Under the pieces are notes generated by a model that worked only from the letters and a program-made list of their open reading frames with translations, was not told where the DNA came from and did not search any database. Shown one piece after another: positions 42,382 through 51,260 of a DNA stretch of 64,000 nucleotides; the first letter of the stretch is position 1, and each line of letters opens with the position of its first letter. The stretch comes from Brevibacterium sp. CCUG 69071 (GTDB lineage: Bacteria > Actinomycetota > Actinomycetes > Actinomycetales > Brevibacteriaceae), in the NCBI RefSeq assembly GCF_021023135.1, contig NZ_PGFV01000001.1, positions 682,001-746,000 on the forward strand, given 5' to 3'. The position numbers and the translations under genes were made by a program.

Positions 42382-42969
42382 ATGAAATCGCTCACAGACG
42401 GCCGCTCGACTCGGTGGCAGCAGCATCGCGACCAGAGACGCCGCGAGCTGCTGCGGGCCGTCCGGCATGTCGTCGACGAACACGGCGACGAGCTCTCCAT
42501 GGATCAGATCTCGGAATACTCGGGCACGACGAAGTCGGTGCTCTACCGGTATTTCACTGACCGTGCGGGACTGCAGGCGGCCATGGGGGAATGGGCGATG
42601 GACGTCATCGGCCGCTCTCTCGATGACGCCACGGCCGCCTCGGCGCATGAAGCGCTGACGAAGATGATCCGCGCCTTCGTCACCCTCGCCGCCGATTCCC
42701 CGTCCGTCTATCGCTTCTGCGATACGGCGGTCAATCGCTTCGCTCCGGCGGAGACCGGCGGCTTCTTCAATTCGATCGCCTCCCTGCTCGCCGATCGCCT
42801 CGAACTCGACGGCGAACCCGCACGGCTGTGGGCGGCGGGAGCGATCGGCTTCGTCAGGGCCGCCACCGAGAGTTGGCTGGCGGATCCGGACCGTCCCGAG
42901 GACTTCGCCACCCTCATCAGCCATTGGCTCTGGGCATCACTGCCCGCACAACTAGGAGTAGAAGAATGA
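42382..42969 (+). CDS. TetR-family regulator of the fatty-acid block
   Basis: The 195-residue protein has an N-terminal HTH (DEHGDELSMDQISEYSGTTKSVLYRYFTDRAGL) with the usual TetR pattern and a helical ligand domain. It lies between the divergent thiolase operon and the acyl-CoA dehydrogenase, whose ATG overlaps its stop (ATGA). It therefore probably represses both units and itself, released by an acyl-CoA (inference). No ribosome site is visible, so the start may be leaderless. Confidence 0.88.
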   Translation: MKSLTDGRSTRWQQHRDQRRRELLRAVRHVVDEHGDELSMDQISEYSGTTKSVLYRYFTDRAGLQAAMGEWAMDVIGRSLDDATAASAHEALTKMIRAFVTLAADSPSVYRFCDTAVNRFAPAETGGFFNSIASLLADRLELDGEPARLWAAGAIGFVRAATESWLADPDRPEDFATLISHWLWASLPAQLGVEE

Positions 42970-45062
42970 AGCTGAATCTCGATCCGCAGGCCATCAACTC
43001 CGTGCTCGACGGTCGCTGGGCGGCCGCCCGGCGCAGGGGCCGCGAGCTTGCACACGAGTCGATCACCCACGAGGATCCCGCCGACGATCTCGAGACCACG
43101 CGGGCGCGGACGCTGACCGGGGTCGGCCTCATGGCCGACACGGGCCTGCCGATGGTCAGCCTGCCCCCGGAGATGGGCGGTCGCAACGAACATGCGACGA
43201 ACGTCGCCGGCTTCGAGGAGACCGTCACCGCCTCCCCCAGCCTGCAGATCAAGGCCGGGGTGCAGTTCGGGCTCTTCGGCGGAGCGATCCTCCACCTCGG
43301 CGATTCCGAGCAGCACGAGAAGTGGCTGGTCGACGCGCAGCAGGGCAAGCTGCTCGGCTCCTTCGCGATGACCGAGATCGGGCACGGCTCCGATGTCGCC
43401 TCCGTCGCGACCACGGCCACCTACGATCCCGAGGCCGAGGAATTCGTCATCCACACCCCCTTCCGCGCCGCGACGAAGGAGTACATCGGCAATGCCGCCC
43501 GTGATGCGCGTGCCGCCGTCGTCTTCGCCCAGCTGATCACTGCCGGTGTCAACCACGGGGTGCACGCACTGCTCGTGCCGATCCGCGATGAGGCCGGAGA
43601 GCCGGTGTCCGGTGTGAGCATCGAAGACGATGCCTTCAAGGGCGGGCTCAAGGGCGTCGACAACGGCCGCATCGCCTTCGATGAGGTCCGCGTCCCGCGT
43701 GCGAACCTGCTCAACCGCTACGGTGCCGTCACCGCGGAGGGAACCTATTCCTCCCCCATCGAGTCCCCGGGCCGCCGGTTCTTCACGATGCTCGGCACCC
43801 TGGTCCAGGGCCGCGTCTCGCTCGACGGCGCCTCCATCGTCGCCTCGAAGATCGCCCTCGACATCGCGGTGCGCTACGGACTCGAACGCAAGCAGTTCAA
43901 CTCCGTCTCCGACATCCACGAGACCACGCTGCTGGACTATCAGCAGCACCAGCGTCGCCTGATGCCAGCGATCGCCGAGGTCTATGCCTCGGCGCTGGCA
44001 CACGAGAAGCTGCTGACCTCCTTCGAAGAGGTCTTCTCCGGGTCCGATGACTCCGAAGAGAACCGGGCGCTGCTCGAGACGCGCGCGGCCGGTTTCAAGG
44101 CCGACTCGACCTGGATGGCCCTCGACGTCATCCAGGAATGCCGGGAGGCCTGCGGCGGTGCCGGATTCATGGCCGAGAACCGCCTCGTCGGGCTGCGTGC
44201 CGATCTGGACGTCTACGCCACCTTCGAAGGCGACAACACGGTGCTGCTGCAGCTCGTGGGCAAGCGCATCCTCGGCGACTACGCCAAGGAGTTCGCGCAC
44301 CTCGACGTCGGGGGCGCTGCCCGCTTCATCGGCACCCAGGCGGCCGAGCACACGCTCTACCGCACGGGTCTGGCCAATGCCGGCCTAGCGATCTCCGACG
44401 TCTTCACCCGCAATCTCAGCGACAAGCGGATCCGGTCGGGCCGCCTGCAGCGTTCGCTGCTCGAAACCCGACTCGAGGTCATGGTCTCCGGCCTGGCCCA
44501 GGCGCTGCGCCCGGCCACGAAGATGTCGACGGCCGATGCCGCGGAGCTGTTCAACTCCCAGCAGCACGAGTTCATCGAGATGGCTCGCGCCTATGTCGAA
44601 TTGGAGAAGTGGAAGGCCCTCGACGAGGCGATGCGGGAGCAGGAGGATGCCGATCAGGCCAAGGTCTTCCGCCGGCTGCGCGACACCTACGGTCTCACCC
44701 TCATCGAGAAGCACGTCGGTTGGCACCTGATGTACGGCCGGCTGCCGATGCTGCGTGCCCGCCAGCTGACCGAGACGCTCAACCGTCTGTGTGCGAAGCT
44801 CGCGGCGAATGCTCTCGACCTCGTCGATGCCTTCGGCTATGAGGACGTCCACCGTCGAGCGACGATCGCCACCGGCATCGAGGCCAAGCGTCAGACCGAG
44901 GCCGCCGACTACTACCGGCATGCCCGTGCACAGCAGGACTTCCCCATCGAGGAGAAGCAGCTGCGCAAGGCCGCCAAGGCTGCCGCGAAGACCGAGGGAA
45001 AAGCAGCGGGCAAGGGATCGGCAGGCAAGGGCCCGGCCCGGAAGGCGAAGGCCGCGAAGTAG
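42966..45062 (+). CDS. Acyl-CoA dehydrogenase, long FadE5/ACOX-like form
   Basis: This 698-residue flavoprotein oxidises acyl-CoA to enoyl-CoA. It has FAMTEIGHGSDVASVATTATYD (FAD/substrate-binding region), GLERKQFNSVSDIHE, and REACGGAGFMAENRLVGLRADLDVYATFEGDN, an acyl-CoA oxidase-like signature. A Lys/Ala-rich C-terminal tail (~35 residues) is unusual and may be a membrane- or nucleic-acid-contacting extension. AGGAG stands before the ATG at 42966; the longer reading frame upstream overlaps tetR and is rejected. It resembles Rv0244c in gene order. Confidence 0.9.
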   Translation: MKLNLDPQAINSVLDGRWAAARRRGRELAHESITHEDPADDLETTRARTLTGVGLMADTGLPMVSLPPEMGGRNEHATNVAGFEETVTASPSLQIKAGVQFGLFGGAILHLGDSEQHEKWLVDAQQGKLLGSFAMTEIGHGSDVASVATTATYDPEAEEFVIHTPFRAATKEYIGNAARDARAAVVFAQLITAGVNHGVHALLVPIRDEAGEPVSGVSIEDDAFKGGLKGVDNGRIAFDEVRVPRANLLNRYGAVTAEGTYSSPIESPGRRFFTMLGTLVQGRVSLDGASIVASKIALDIAVRYGLERKQFNSVSDIHETTLLDYQQHQRRLMPAIAEVYASALAHEKLLTSFEEVFSGSDDSEENRALLETRAAGFKADSTWMALDVIQECREACGGAGFMAENRLVGLRADLDVYATFEGDNTVLLQLVGKRILGDYAKEFAHLDVGGAARFIGTQAAEHTLYRTGLANAGLAISDVFTRNLSDKRIRSGRLQRSLLETRLEVMVSGLAQALRPATKMSTADAAELFNSQQHEFIEMARAYVELEKWKALDEAMREQEDADQAKVFRRLRDTYGLTLIEKHVGWHLMYGRLPMLRARQLTETLNRLCAKLAANALDLVDAFGYEDVHRRATIATGIEAKRQTEAADYYRHARAQQDFPIEEKQLRKAAKAAAKTEGKAAGKGSAGKGPARKAKAAK

Positions 45063-45075
45063 ACCGCCCCTGGGC

Positions 45076-45113
45076 GGGCGGCATGGCTTCCCGTCAGGGC
45101 GGCATGGCTTCCC
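45076..45113. repeat. 17-nt direct repeat after the acyl-CoA dehydrogenase gene
   Basis: GGGCGGCATGGCTTCCC at 45076-45092 and again, identical, at 45097-45113, separated by 4 nt. It lies between the stop codon and the terminator hairpin. Confidence 0.88.
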
Positions 45114-45122
45114 ACACGCAAC

Positions 45123-45168
45123 GGCATCCGGCCGGCAGCGCTGATCACAGCGATGCCGGCCGGATGCC
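45123..45168. terminator. Strong bidirectional terminator hairpin
   Basis: GGCATCCGGCCGGCA (45123-45137) pairs perfectly with TGCCGGCCGGATGCC (45154-45168), followed by TTTGT. It lies between the convergent acyl-CoA dehydrogenase and metX genes. Confidence 0.85.
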
Positions 45169-45252
45169 TTTGTCGGTGGTGTTCGTTGTCGGCGGTGTTC
45201 AGGCGGAGTCGAGCCCGGTGGTCGGGCGGACTCGAGCCCGGCGGCCCCGGGA

Positions 45253-46287
45253 TCAGGCGGCGAGGAACTCCCGCAGCGCCGCCGAGATCTTCGCGCCCTC
45301 GGTGAGAAACCCGTCGTGCCCGACGGGAGAGTCGATGACCTGATGGGTCACGCGTCCCGGCAGGTTCTGGGCGAGCAGCTCGACCTGCATCGGAGTGTAG
45401 AGACGGTCCGAGGAGACCGAGACGACGAGATTGTCGGTGCAGGCCTGGGACAGTGCGGTGCGCAGATCGTTCGAGCGACCGGTGCGCACATCGTGATCGC
45501 GCAGCGCCCTGGTCAGCACCAGGTAGCTGTGCGGGTCGAAGCGTCCCATCAGCTTCTTCGCCTGATAGTCGAGGTAGGAGGAGACCTCGTAGTAGTCGGT
45601 GTCCTGCAGACGCCGGGAGAACCGCAGGTTGAGATCGGCATCGTTGCGGTAGGTCAGGTGCGCGATCTGCCGGGCCAGACCGAGTCCCTGGGCCGGAAAC
45701 CGGCCGACGGCGGTGTAGTCGCCCGAATAGTAGTTCGGGTCGAGTTCGATGGCGCGCTCCTGCATCATCGCCCAGGCGATCTGATCGGCCTCGGAGAACG
45801 CCGGAGCCGCGATGATCGCACACTTGCCGACCTTGCGCCGGTCGAGCAGCGCGAACTCCAGCGCCCTCGCCCCGCCCATGGATCCGCCGATGACGGCGTG
45901 CCAGGAATCGATGCCGAGGATCTGGGCGAGATTGTGCTCGAGCCGGGCCATATCCCGGATCGTCACCGCTGGGAAGCGTGAGCCGTACGGCAGACCGTCA
46001 TCGTAGGTCGACTGCGGACCGGTGGTTCCCGAGCACCCGCCGAGCGAATTCGCACACACCACGAAGTACTCATCGGTGTCGATCGCTTCACCTGGACCGA
46101 CGACACCCGGCCACCATTCGGTGACGTGGGTGTCGCCGGTCAATGCGTGTTCGACCAGGACAGCATTGCTGCGGTCGGCATTGAGGGTGCCGAAGGTCTC
46201 ATAGGCGACCTCAACGGTGCCGAACGTGTGTCCGGAGTCCGTGACGAAGCCGAGGATCCGCTCGACGGAGGTGCTCTGGGTGGTCAT
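45253..46287 (-). CDS. metX: Homoserine O-acetyltransferase MetX
   Basis: MetX acetylates homoserine with acetyl-CoA, supplying the substrate of the adjacent sulfhydrylase. The 344-residue alpha/beta-hydrolase has the nucleophile S136 in GGSMGG, the aspartate in SSDRLYTP and the histidine in VGHDGFL. It also has HALTGDTHV and NSLGGCSGTTGP as in other MetX proteins. The ATG at 46287 is 1 nt from the metY stop, so longer ORF readings into metY are rejected. It forms an operon with metY. Confidence 0.93.
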   Translation of the reverse strand: MTTQSTSVERILGFVTDSGHTFGTVEVAYETFGTLNADRSNAVLVEHALTGDTHVTEWWPGVVGPGEAIDTDEYFVVCANSLGGCSGTTGPQSTYDDGLPYGSRFPAVTIRDMARLEHNLAQILGIDSWHAVIGGSMGGARALEFALLDRRKVGKCAIIAAPAFSEADQIAWAMMQERAIELDPNYYSGDYTAVGRFPAQGLGLARQIAHLTYRNDADLNLRFSRRLQDTDYYEVSSYLDYQAKKLMGRFDPHSYLVLTRALRDHDVRTGRSNDLRTALSQACTDNLVVSVSSDRLYTPMQVELLAQNLPGRVTHQVIDSPVGHDGFLTEGAKISAALREFLAA

Positions 46288-46288
46288 C

Positions 46289-47611
46289 TCAGGCTGCGGC
46301 GGATGCGTTCGCTGCCGCGGCGGCGAAGCCCTTGTCGAGGTCGGCGATGATGTCGTCGATGCCTTCGAGGCCCACGGACAGGCGCACCAGTGCCGGGTTG
46401 ACGCCGGCGGCGGCCTGAGCCTCCTCATCCAGCTGCGAGTGCGTCGTCGAGGCCGGGTGGATGACGAGCGAGCGGACGTCGCCGATGTTCGCCACGAGCG
46501 AGTGCAGCTCGAGGGCGTCGACGAAGGCCACGGCCGCGTCGTAGCCGCCGGCGATGTCGAAGGCCAGCACGGATCCGACGCCGTTGGGCAGGTACTTCTT
46601 CGCCAGTCCGTTCCAGGGGCTCGACTCGAGTCCGGCGTAGGCGACGCGGCTGACCTGCTCGTGGGACTCGAGGTAGGCGGCGATCTTCTGGGCGTTCTCG
46701 ACGTGGCGTTCGATGCGCAGGCTCAGCGTCTCGAGTCCCTGGGCGATGAGGAAGGCGTTGAACGGGCTCGCCGCGGGACCGAGGTCGCGCAGAAGCTGGA
46801 CCCGCAGCTTGAGTCCGTAGGACACATTCGCGCCGAAGGGCGAATCCGCGCCCAGGTCACGGGCGTAGACAAGTCCGTTGTAGGAGTCATCGGGGGTGTT
46901 GAAGCCGGGGAACTTCTCGGCATCGGTGCCGTAGTCGAAGGTTCCGCCGTCGACGACGACTCCGGCGATCGAGCTGCCGTGGCCGCCGAGGTACTTCGTG
47001 GCCGAGTGCACCACCACATCGGCGCCGTATTCGATCGGACGCACGAGGTAGGGGCTGGCCAGGGTGTTGTCGACGATGAGGGGGACGCCGGCTTCGTGGG
47101 CGATGGTCGAGACCGCCTCGATGTCGAGGACGTCCGAACGAGGGTTGGAGACGACCTCGGCGAAGAAGAGCTTCGTGTTGTCCTGAACCGCGTTCTTCCA
47201 CGCTTCGTGGTCGTCGACGTCGACGAACGTGGTCTCGATGCCGAGCTTGCGCAGGGTCACATCGAGCAGGTTGTAGGTGCCGCCGTAGAGGCTCGAGCTG
47301 GCCACCACGTGGTCACCGGCACCGGCGATGTTGGTGATGGAGAGGAATTCCGCCGACTGCCCCGAGGCGGTGAGCACGGCGTGGACTCCGCCTTCGAGGT
47401 CCGCGATCCGGTTCTCCACGACCTCCGTGGTGGGGTTGGTGATGCGGGTGTAGACGGGTCCGATGTCGGCCAGGGCGAAGCGGTCCTTCGCGTGCGCGCT
47501 GTCGTTGAAGACGTACGAGGTGGTCTGGTGGATGGGAAGCGCGCGCGATCCCGTCACCGGGTCGGGGGTCTGGCCGGCGTGGATCTGGCGGGTCTCGAAT
47601 GACTGAGTCAT
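46289..47611 (-). CDS. metY: O-acetylhomoserine sulfhydrylase MetY
   Basis: This PLP enzyme makes homocysteine directly from O-acetylhomoserine and sulfide. The 440-residue protein has the Cys/Met-metabolism fold: [22 protein letters not shown], the PLP lysine in [11 protein letters not shown], and [17 protein letters not shown] at the C-terminus. GAGGAG precedes the ATG at 47611. A 135-nt upstream gap holds a regular array of GTCA boxes. MetY and MetX form the direct-sulfhydrylation branch of methionine synthesis. Confidence 0.93.
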   Translation of the reverse strand: MTQSFETRQIHAGQTPDPVTGSRALPIHQTTSYVFNDSAHAKDRFALADIGPVYTRITNPTTEVVENRIADLEGGVHAVLTASGQSAEFLSITNIAGAGDHVVASSSLYGGTYNLLDVTLRKLGIETTFVDVDDHEAWKNAVQDNTKLFFAEVVSNPRSDVLDIEAVSTIAHEAGVPLIVDNTLASPYLVRPIEYGADVVVHSATKYLGGHGSSIAGVVVDGGTFDYGTDAEKFPGFNTPDDSYNGLVYARDLGADSPFGANVSYGLKLRVQLLRDLGPAASPFNAFLIAQGLETLSLRIERHVENAQKIAAYLESHEQVSRVAYAGLESSPWNGLAKKYLPNGVGSVLAFDIAGGYDAAVAFVDALELHSLVANIGDVRSLVIHPASTTHSQLDEEAQAAAGVNPALVRLSVGLEGIDDIIADLDKGFAAAAANASAAA

Positions 47612-47651
47612 GGTCTCTCCTCTGCTGATGCTGCCTGGTGTTCCCACTACT

Positions 47652-47750
47652 GTCATCGACGTTCGGGTTCCGCGGGTTCGCAGGTGTCATCTTCGTGTCA
47701 CGGTCCGTCATGTTTCGTCACACGTGTCACAGCTGCGCACCGTCCGTCAG
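47652..47750 (-). promoter_or_regulatory. GTCA-box array upstream of metYX
   Basis: Plus-strand GTCA tetramers stand at 47652, 47686, 47697, 47707, 47717, 47726 and 47746. The five in the middle are 11, 10, 10 and 9 nt apart, about one helical turn. Read toward metY they are TGAC boxes (TGACAC, TGACGA, TGACGG). No SAM-riboswitch fold was recognised. A cooperative repressor or activator site is likely. Confidence 0.5.
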
Positions 47751-50700
47751 CGGAAATTGCGGGACTTCGTCGGCAGCTGCACCTCGAGCGGGATGAGCTT
47801 GTGGGCGTAGAGGCTGACGACCTCTCCCCCGCGCTGGATCAGGCCGGTGACCACGAGTGCGTTGCGTGAGGTCGCGACCGTGCGGAATCGCTTCATCAGC
47901 CCGGCCGTGGCCACGACGTTGAGCATCCCGAATTCGTCCTCGAGGTTGATGAAGGTGATCCCCGAGGCAGTGGCCGGGCGCTGCCGGTGGGTGACGATGG
48001 CGGCGACGGTCATCCGGGTTCCGTCCTCGGCCGCCGCGGCATCGGCTGTCGACGCGTAGCCGCGTGCGGTCAGGGAGGCCCGCAGCATCTCGGTCGGGTA
48101 GCCGTCGACGGTGATCCCGGTGGAGAACAGCTCGGCCAGGGTGGTGTCGAAGACGTCCATGCTCGGCAGGCTCGGCGCCGAGCTGATCGTGGCCGTGCCC
48201 GGCAGCACCCCCGGGTGGGCACCCGCGACTCCCCCGGCCACCCACAGCGCCTGCCTGCGGTCGAGGTCGAATCCGCGCAGGGCCCCCGCCGTGGCCAGGC
48301 CCTCGAGGGCCTGCTTGCCGATCCCGGTCCGCTCGGCCAGGTCCGCCACCGAGGTGAAAGCCGCGCGTGCGCGCTCGGCCACGATCACCTCGGCGAAGGC
48401 GCCCACATGGGTGACCGAGTCGAGTCCCAGTCGGATCCCGAATTCCCCCGCCGAGGCGGTCCCTGTCCTTTCCGGCGTCCCCGCGGGGACGCGTTCGAGG
48501 TCGGCCTCGGCCTGTGAGTGCCGGATGTCGACGGGCAGGATCTCCACTCCGTGGCGGCGCGCATCGGCGACGAGCGACTGCGGGGAGTAGAAGCCCATCG
48601 GCTGGCTGCGCAGCAGCCCCACGGTGAAGGCCGCATGGTGGTGGTATTTGAACCAGGCGGACTGGTAGACGAGGTTGGCGAAGCTGATCGCATGCGATTC
48701 CGGGAAGCCGTAGTTCGCGAAGGCGGCGATAGTGGCGAAGATCGCCTCTGCGGTCTCCTCCTCGACTCCCTTGGCCGCGGCTCCGGTCCGGAACTTCTCG
48801 GCCAGCTCGGCCATTCGCCGCTCCGAGCGGCGCGATCCCATGGCCTGCCGCAGCTGGTCGGCATCGGCCCCGGTGAAGCCGCCGACGTCGATGGCCATCT
48901 GCATGAGCTGCTCCTGGAACAGCGGCACCCCGTAGGTCTTGGCCAGGGACTTCGCCAGCAACGGGTGGAGGTATTCGACCGCGTCGAGTTTCTGCCTCCG
49001 CCGGATGTAGGGGTGGACGGACCCGCCCTGGATGGGTCCGGGCCGGATGAGGGCGACCTGGACGGCGAGGTCGTAGAAGTTCTCGGGCTTCAGCCGCGGC
49101 AGGGTCGCCAGCTGGGCCCGCGATTCGACCTGGAAGACTCCGATCGCATCGGCTCGGCGCAGCATCGCGTAGACGGCCTCGTCATCGTCGTCGATGGTCG
49201 CCCGGTCGATGTGCTCGCCCGTGTGCCGGTGGACTAGGTCGACCATCTCGTGCAGCGCGGTGAGCATGCCCAGCCCCAGCAGGTCGAACTTCACGAGGTC
49301 CATGGCCGCACAGTCGTCCTTGTCCCACTGCACGACGGTGCGGTGGCCCATCGTGGCTCTCTCGATCGGGACCACCTCGCCGATGGGTCGGTCGGCGAGG
49401 ATCATTCCGCCCGAGTGGATGCCCAGGTGGCGAGGCGAGCCGAGGAGGTCACCCGCGACGGCGAGCACGGGAGCCGGGACCGGTGAGTCGGTGGGATCGG
49501 GCAGGCTCGTCCACCGGTTGCTCGTCTTCGAGAATGCGTCCTGCTGGCCGGGAGCATAGCCGAGGCTGAAGGCAGCATCCCGGATCGCCGACTTCGCCCG
49601 GTAGGTGATGACATTGGCGACCTGAGCGGCCCGGTCGCGGCCGAAGTGGTCGTAGACGTATTGGATGACCTCTTCCCGACGGCCCGATTCGATGTCGATG
49701 TCGATGTCCGGGTAGCCCTTGCGGTCCGGGGACAGGAACCGGTCGAAGAGGAGTTCGTGTTTGACCGCATCGACGGCGGTGATGCCGAGGACGTAGCAGA
49801 CCGCGGAGTTCGCCGCCGAGCCCCGGCCCTGACAGAAGATGGCCGACCGGTGGCAGAACTCGGTGATGTCGAAGACGATGAGGAAGTATCCGCAGAAGCC
49901 CAGCTGCGCGATCAGGCTCATCTCCCGGTCCAGCTGCGCCCAGGCCCGCGGGTTCTCCGTCCGCGTCCCGTAGCGACGCCGGCCGCGTTCGGCGATGAGT
50001 GCGCGCAGGTACTCCTCTGCCCCACGGTCCTCGGGCATCGGGGCCCGGGGCAGATCCGGGCGCGCCGAGTTCAGGGTGAATGCGCATTCCTGACCGATGG
50101 CGACCGCGTTCTCCAGCGCCCGGCGGGGGAAGCGCGCGGCCATCTCCTCCCCCGTGTGGATGCGGGCGCTCGCCGTCGCCGGCAGCCAACCGGCCAGTTC
50201 GTCGAGGGACAGACGGGACCGCACCGACGCCCGCACCTGCGCGGACTTCCACTGCGCCCGGGTGGCGAAGTGCACACCGTTGCTGGCGACCACCGGCAGG
50301 TGCGTACGCTGGGCCAGCTCGCCGAGGTGGTGCAGCCGTTCGTCGTCATCCGGGGTGCCGTCCCGGCTGAGTTCGACCGCGAGACGGTCGGGTCCGAACA
50401 GCGTGATGAGCCTGCGCAGAGCGCCGAGGCCCCCGTCGGCATCGTCGAGGGCTCTGCGCAGCGGTCCCTTGCGGCAGCCGGTGAGGATCGTCCAGTCCCC
50501 GCTCATCGCCGCGAGCTCCTCGAGGTCGAACACCGGGCGGTTCTTCTCACCGGCCAGGTTGGCTTCGGTGATGGCCTGTGAGAGCCGGTGGTATCCCTCG
50601 ACACCGCGGGCGAGGACGAGCAGATGGGTGGCATCGGGATCGGTCTGGCCGGGGATCTTCTCACTCAGCCCCACGGACAGCTCGGCTCCGAAGACGGTGG

Positions 50701-51259
50701 GCAGGCCCACCTCGGCGGCGGCATGGGCGAATCTCACCGCACCGTAGAGACCATTGTGATCGGTCAGCGCAAGGGAGCTCAGACCGGCGGCGGCACCGGC
50801 GGCGACAAGCTCTTCAGGGTCGGAGGCCCCGTCGAGGAAGCTGAACTGGGAGTGCACGTGCAGCTCCGCCCATTCGAGGCGAGAGGTCCGCAGGACCGGT
50901 CCGGCGCCGGTGCCCTGTCCTGCCGACGGGGCGGGACCGAGATACCGACCGGGCCCGTCGGAGCCTCCGGGGCCCACCGAGACGCGGTAACGGTCGGGTC
51001 GGGCGAAGGCGGGGGCATCGGAGCCGTCAGCGTGCTTGTCGACGACCTGCCGGTCTGCGACGAGCTTGCCGGTGTGGTTCTCTGCGGAGGTGTGCTGGTC
51101 GCCTTTATAGGCGCGCTGACCGTCCTCCTGGGTGTGCTGGTCGCTCTCAGAGGTGTGTTGGTCGTTCTCCGGGGTGTGCTGGTCGTTCTCGGGAATGTGC
51201 TTGCCCTCGAGACGGCGAGCCAGCTTCGACCACGGGGTGCGCGGGTTCGAGAATCCCAT
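47747..51259 (-). CDS. dnaE2: Error-prone DNA polymerase DnaE2 (ImuC)
   Basis: This SOS-mutagenesis polymerase acts with ImuA' and ImuB in translesion synthesis. The 1170-residue protein has the PHP domain (AELHVHSQFSFLDGASDPEEL, near residue 131), the polymerase active-site aspartates in GYPDIDIDIESGRREEVI, and the C-terminal OB-fold region. The N-terminus starts as usual (MGFSNPRTPWSKLARRLEG). It then carries an extra ~100-residue insert with 7-residue repeats before the PHP domain. The start is 2 nt from the imuB stop. A VPAGT-coding palindrome lies near 48475. Confidence 0.93.
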   Translation of the reverse strand: MGFSNPRTPWSKLARRLEGKHIPENDQHTPENDQHTSESDQHTQEDGQRAYKGDQHTSAENHTGKLVADRQVVDKHADGSDAPAFARPDRYRVSVGPGGSDGPGRYLGPAPSAGQGTGAGPVLRTSRLEWAELHVHSQFSFLDGASDPEELVAAGAAAGLSSLALTDHNGLYGAVRFAHAAAEVGLPTVFGAELSVGLSEKIPGQTDPDATHLLVLARGVEGYHRLSQAITEANLAGEKNRPVFDLEELAAMSGDWTILTGCRKGPLRRALDDADGGLGALRRLITLFGPDRLAVELSRDGTPDDDERLHHLGELAQRTHLPVVASNGVHFATRAQWKSAQVRASVRSRLSLDELAGWLPATASARIHTGEEMAARFPRRALENAVAIGQECAFTLNSARPDLPRAPMPEDRGAEEYLRALIAERGRRRYGTRTENPRAWAQLDREMSLIAQLGFCGYFLIVFDITEFCHRSAIFCQGRGSAANSAVCYVLGITAVDAVKHELLFDRFLSPDRKGYPDIDIDIESGRREEVIQYVYDHFGRDRAAQVANVITYRAKSAIRDAAFSLGYAPGQQDAFSKTSNRWTSLPDPTDSPVPAPVLAVAGDLLGSPRHLGIHSGGMILADRPIGEVVPIERATMGHRTVVQWDKDDCAAMDLVKFDLLGLGMLTALHEMVDLVHRHTGEHIDRATIDDDDEAVYAMLRRADAIGVFQVESRAQLATLPRLKPENFYDLAVQVALIRPGPIQGGSVHPYIRRRQKLDAVEYLHPLLAKSLAKTYGVPLFQEQLMQMAIDVGGFTGADADQLRQAMGSRRSERRMAELAEKFRTGAAAKGVEEETAEAIFATIAAFANYGFPESHAISFANLVYQSAWFKYHHHAAFTVGLLRSQPMGFYSPQSLVADARRHGVEILPVDIRHSQAEADLERVPAGTPERTGTASAGEFGIRLGLDSVTHVGAFAEVIVAERARAAFTSVADLAERTGIGKQALEGLATAGALRGFDLDRRQALWVAGGVAGAHPGVLPGTATISSAPSLPSMDVFDTTLAELFSTGITVDGYPTEMLRASLTARGYASTADAAAAEDGTRMTVAAIVTHRQRPATASGITFINLEDEFGMLNVVATAGLMKRFRTVATSRNALVVTGLIQRGGEVVSLYAHKLIPLEVQLPTKSRNFR
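48475..48492. repeat. 18-nt palindrome coding VPAGT in dnaE2
   Basis: GCGTCCCCGCGGGGACGC, perfectly palindromic and identical to the one at 52923-52940. In dnaE2 it encodes the V-P-A-G-T of ERVPAGTPERTG, in a variable loop near the C-terminus. Confidence 0.8.
51083..51190 (-). repeat. 21-nt tandem repeats in the DnaE2 N-terminal insert
   Basis: Three units of 21 nt encode ENDQHTP, ENDQHTS and ESDQHTQ. They are followed by a diverged 24-nt unit (EDGQRAYK) and a partial unit (GDQHTSA). All are in frame and preserve the reading frame of dnaE2. Confidence 0.8.
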
Positions 51260-51260
51260 C

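Noticed and set aside
47612..47746. SAM riboswitch before metYX
   Set aside because: No SAM-I, SAM-II or SAM-IV core motif is visible; the stretch is dominated by GTCA boxes.
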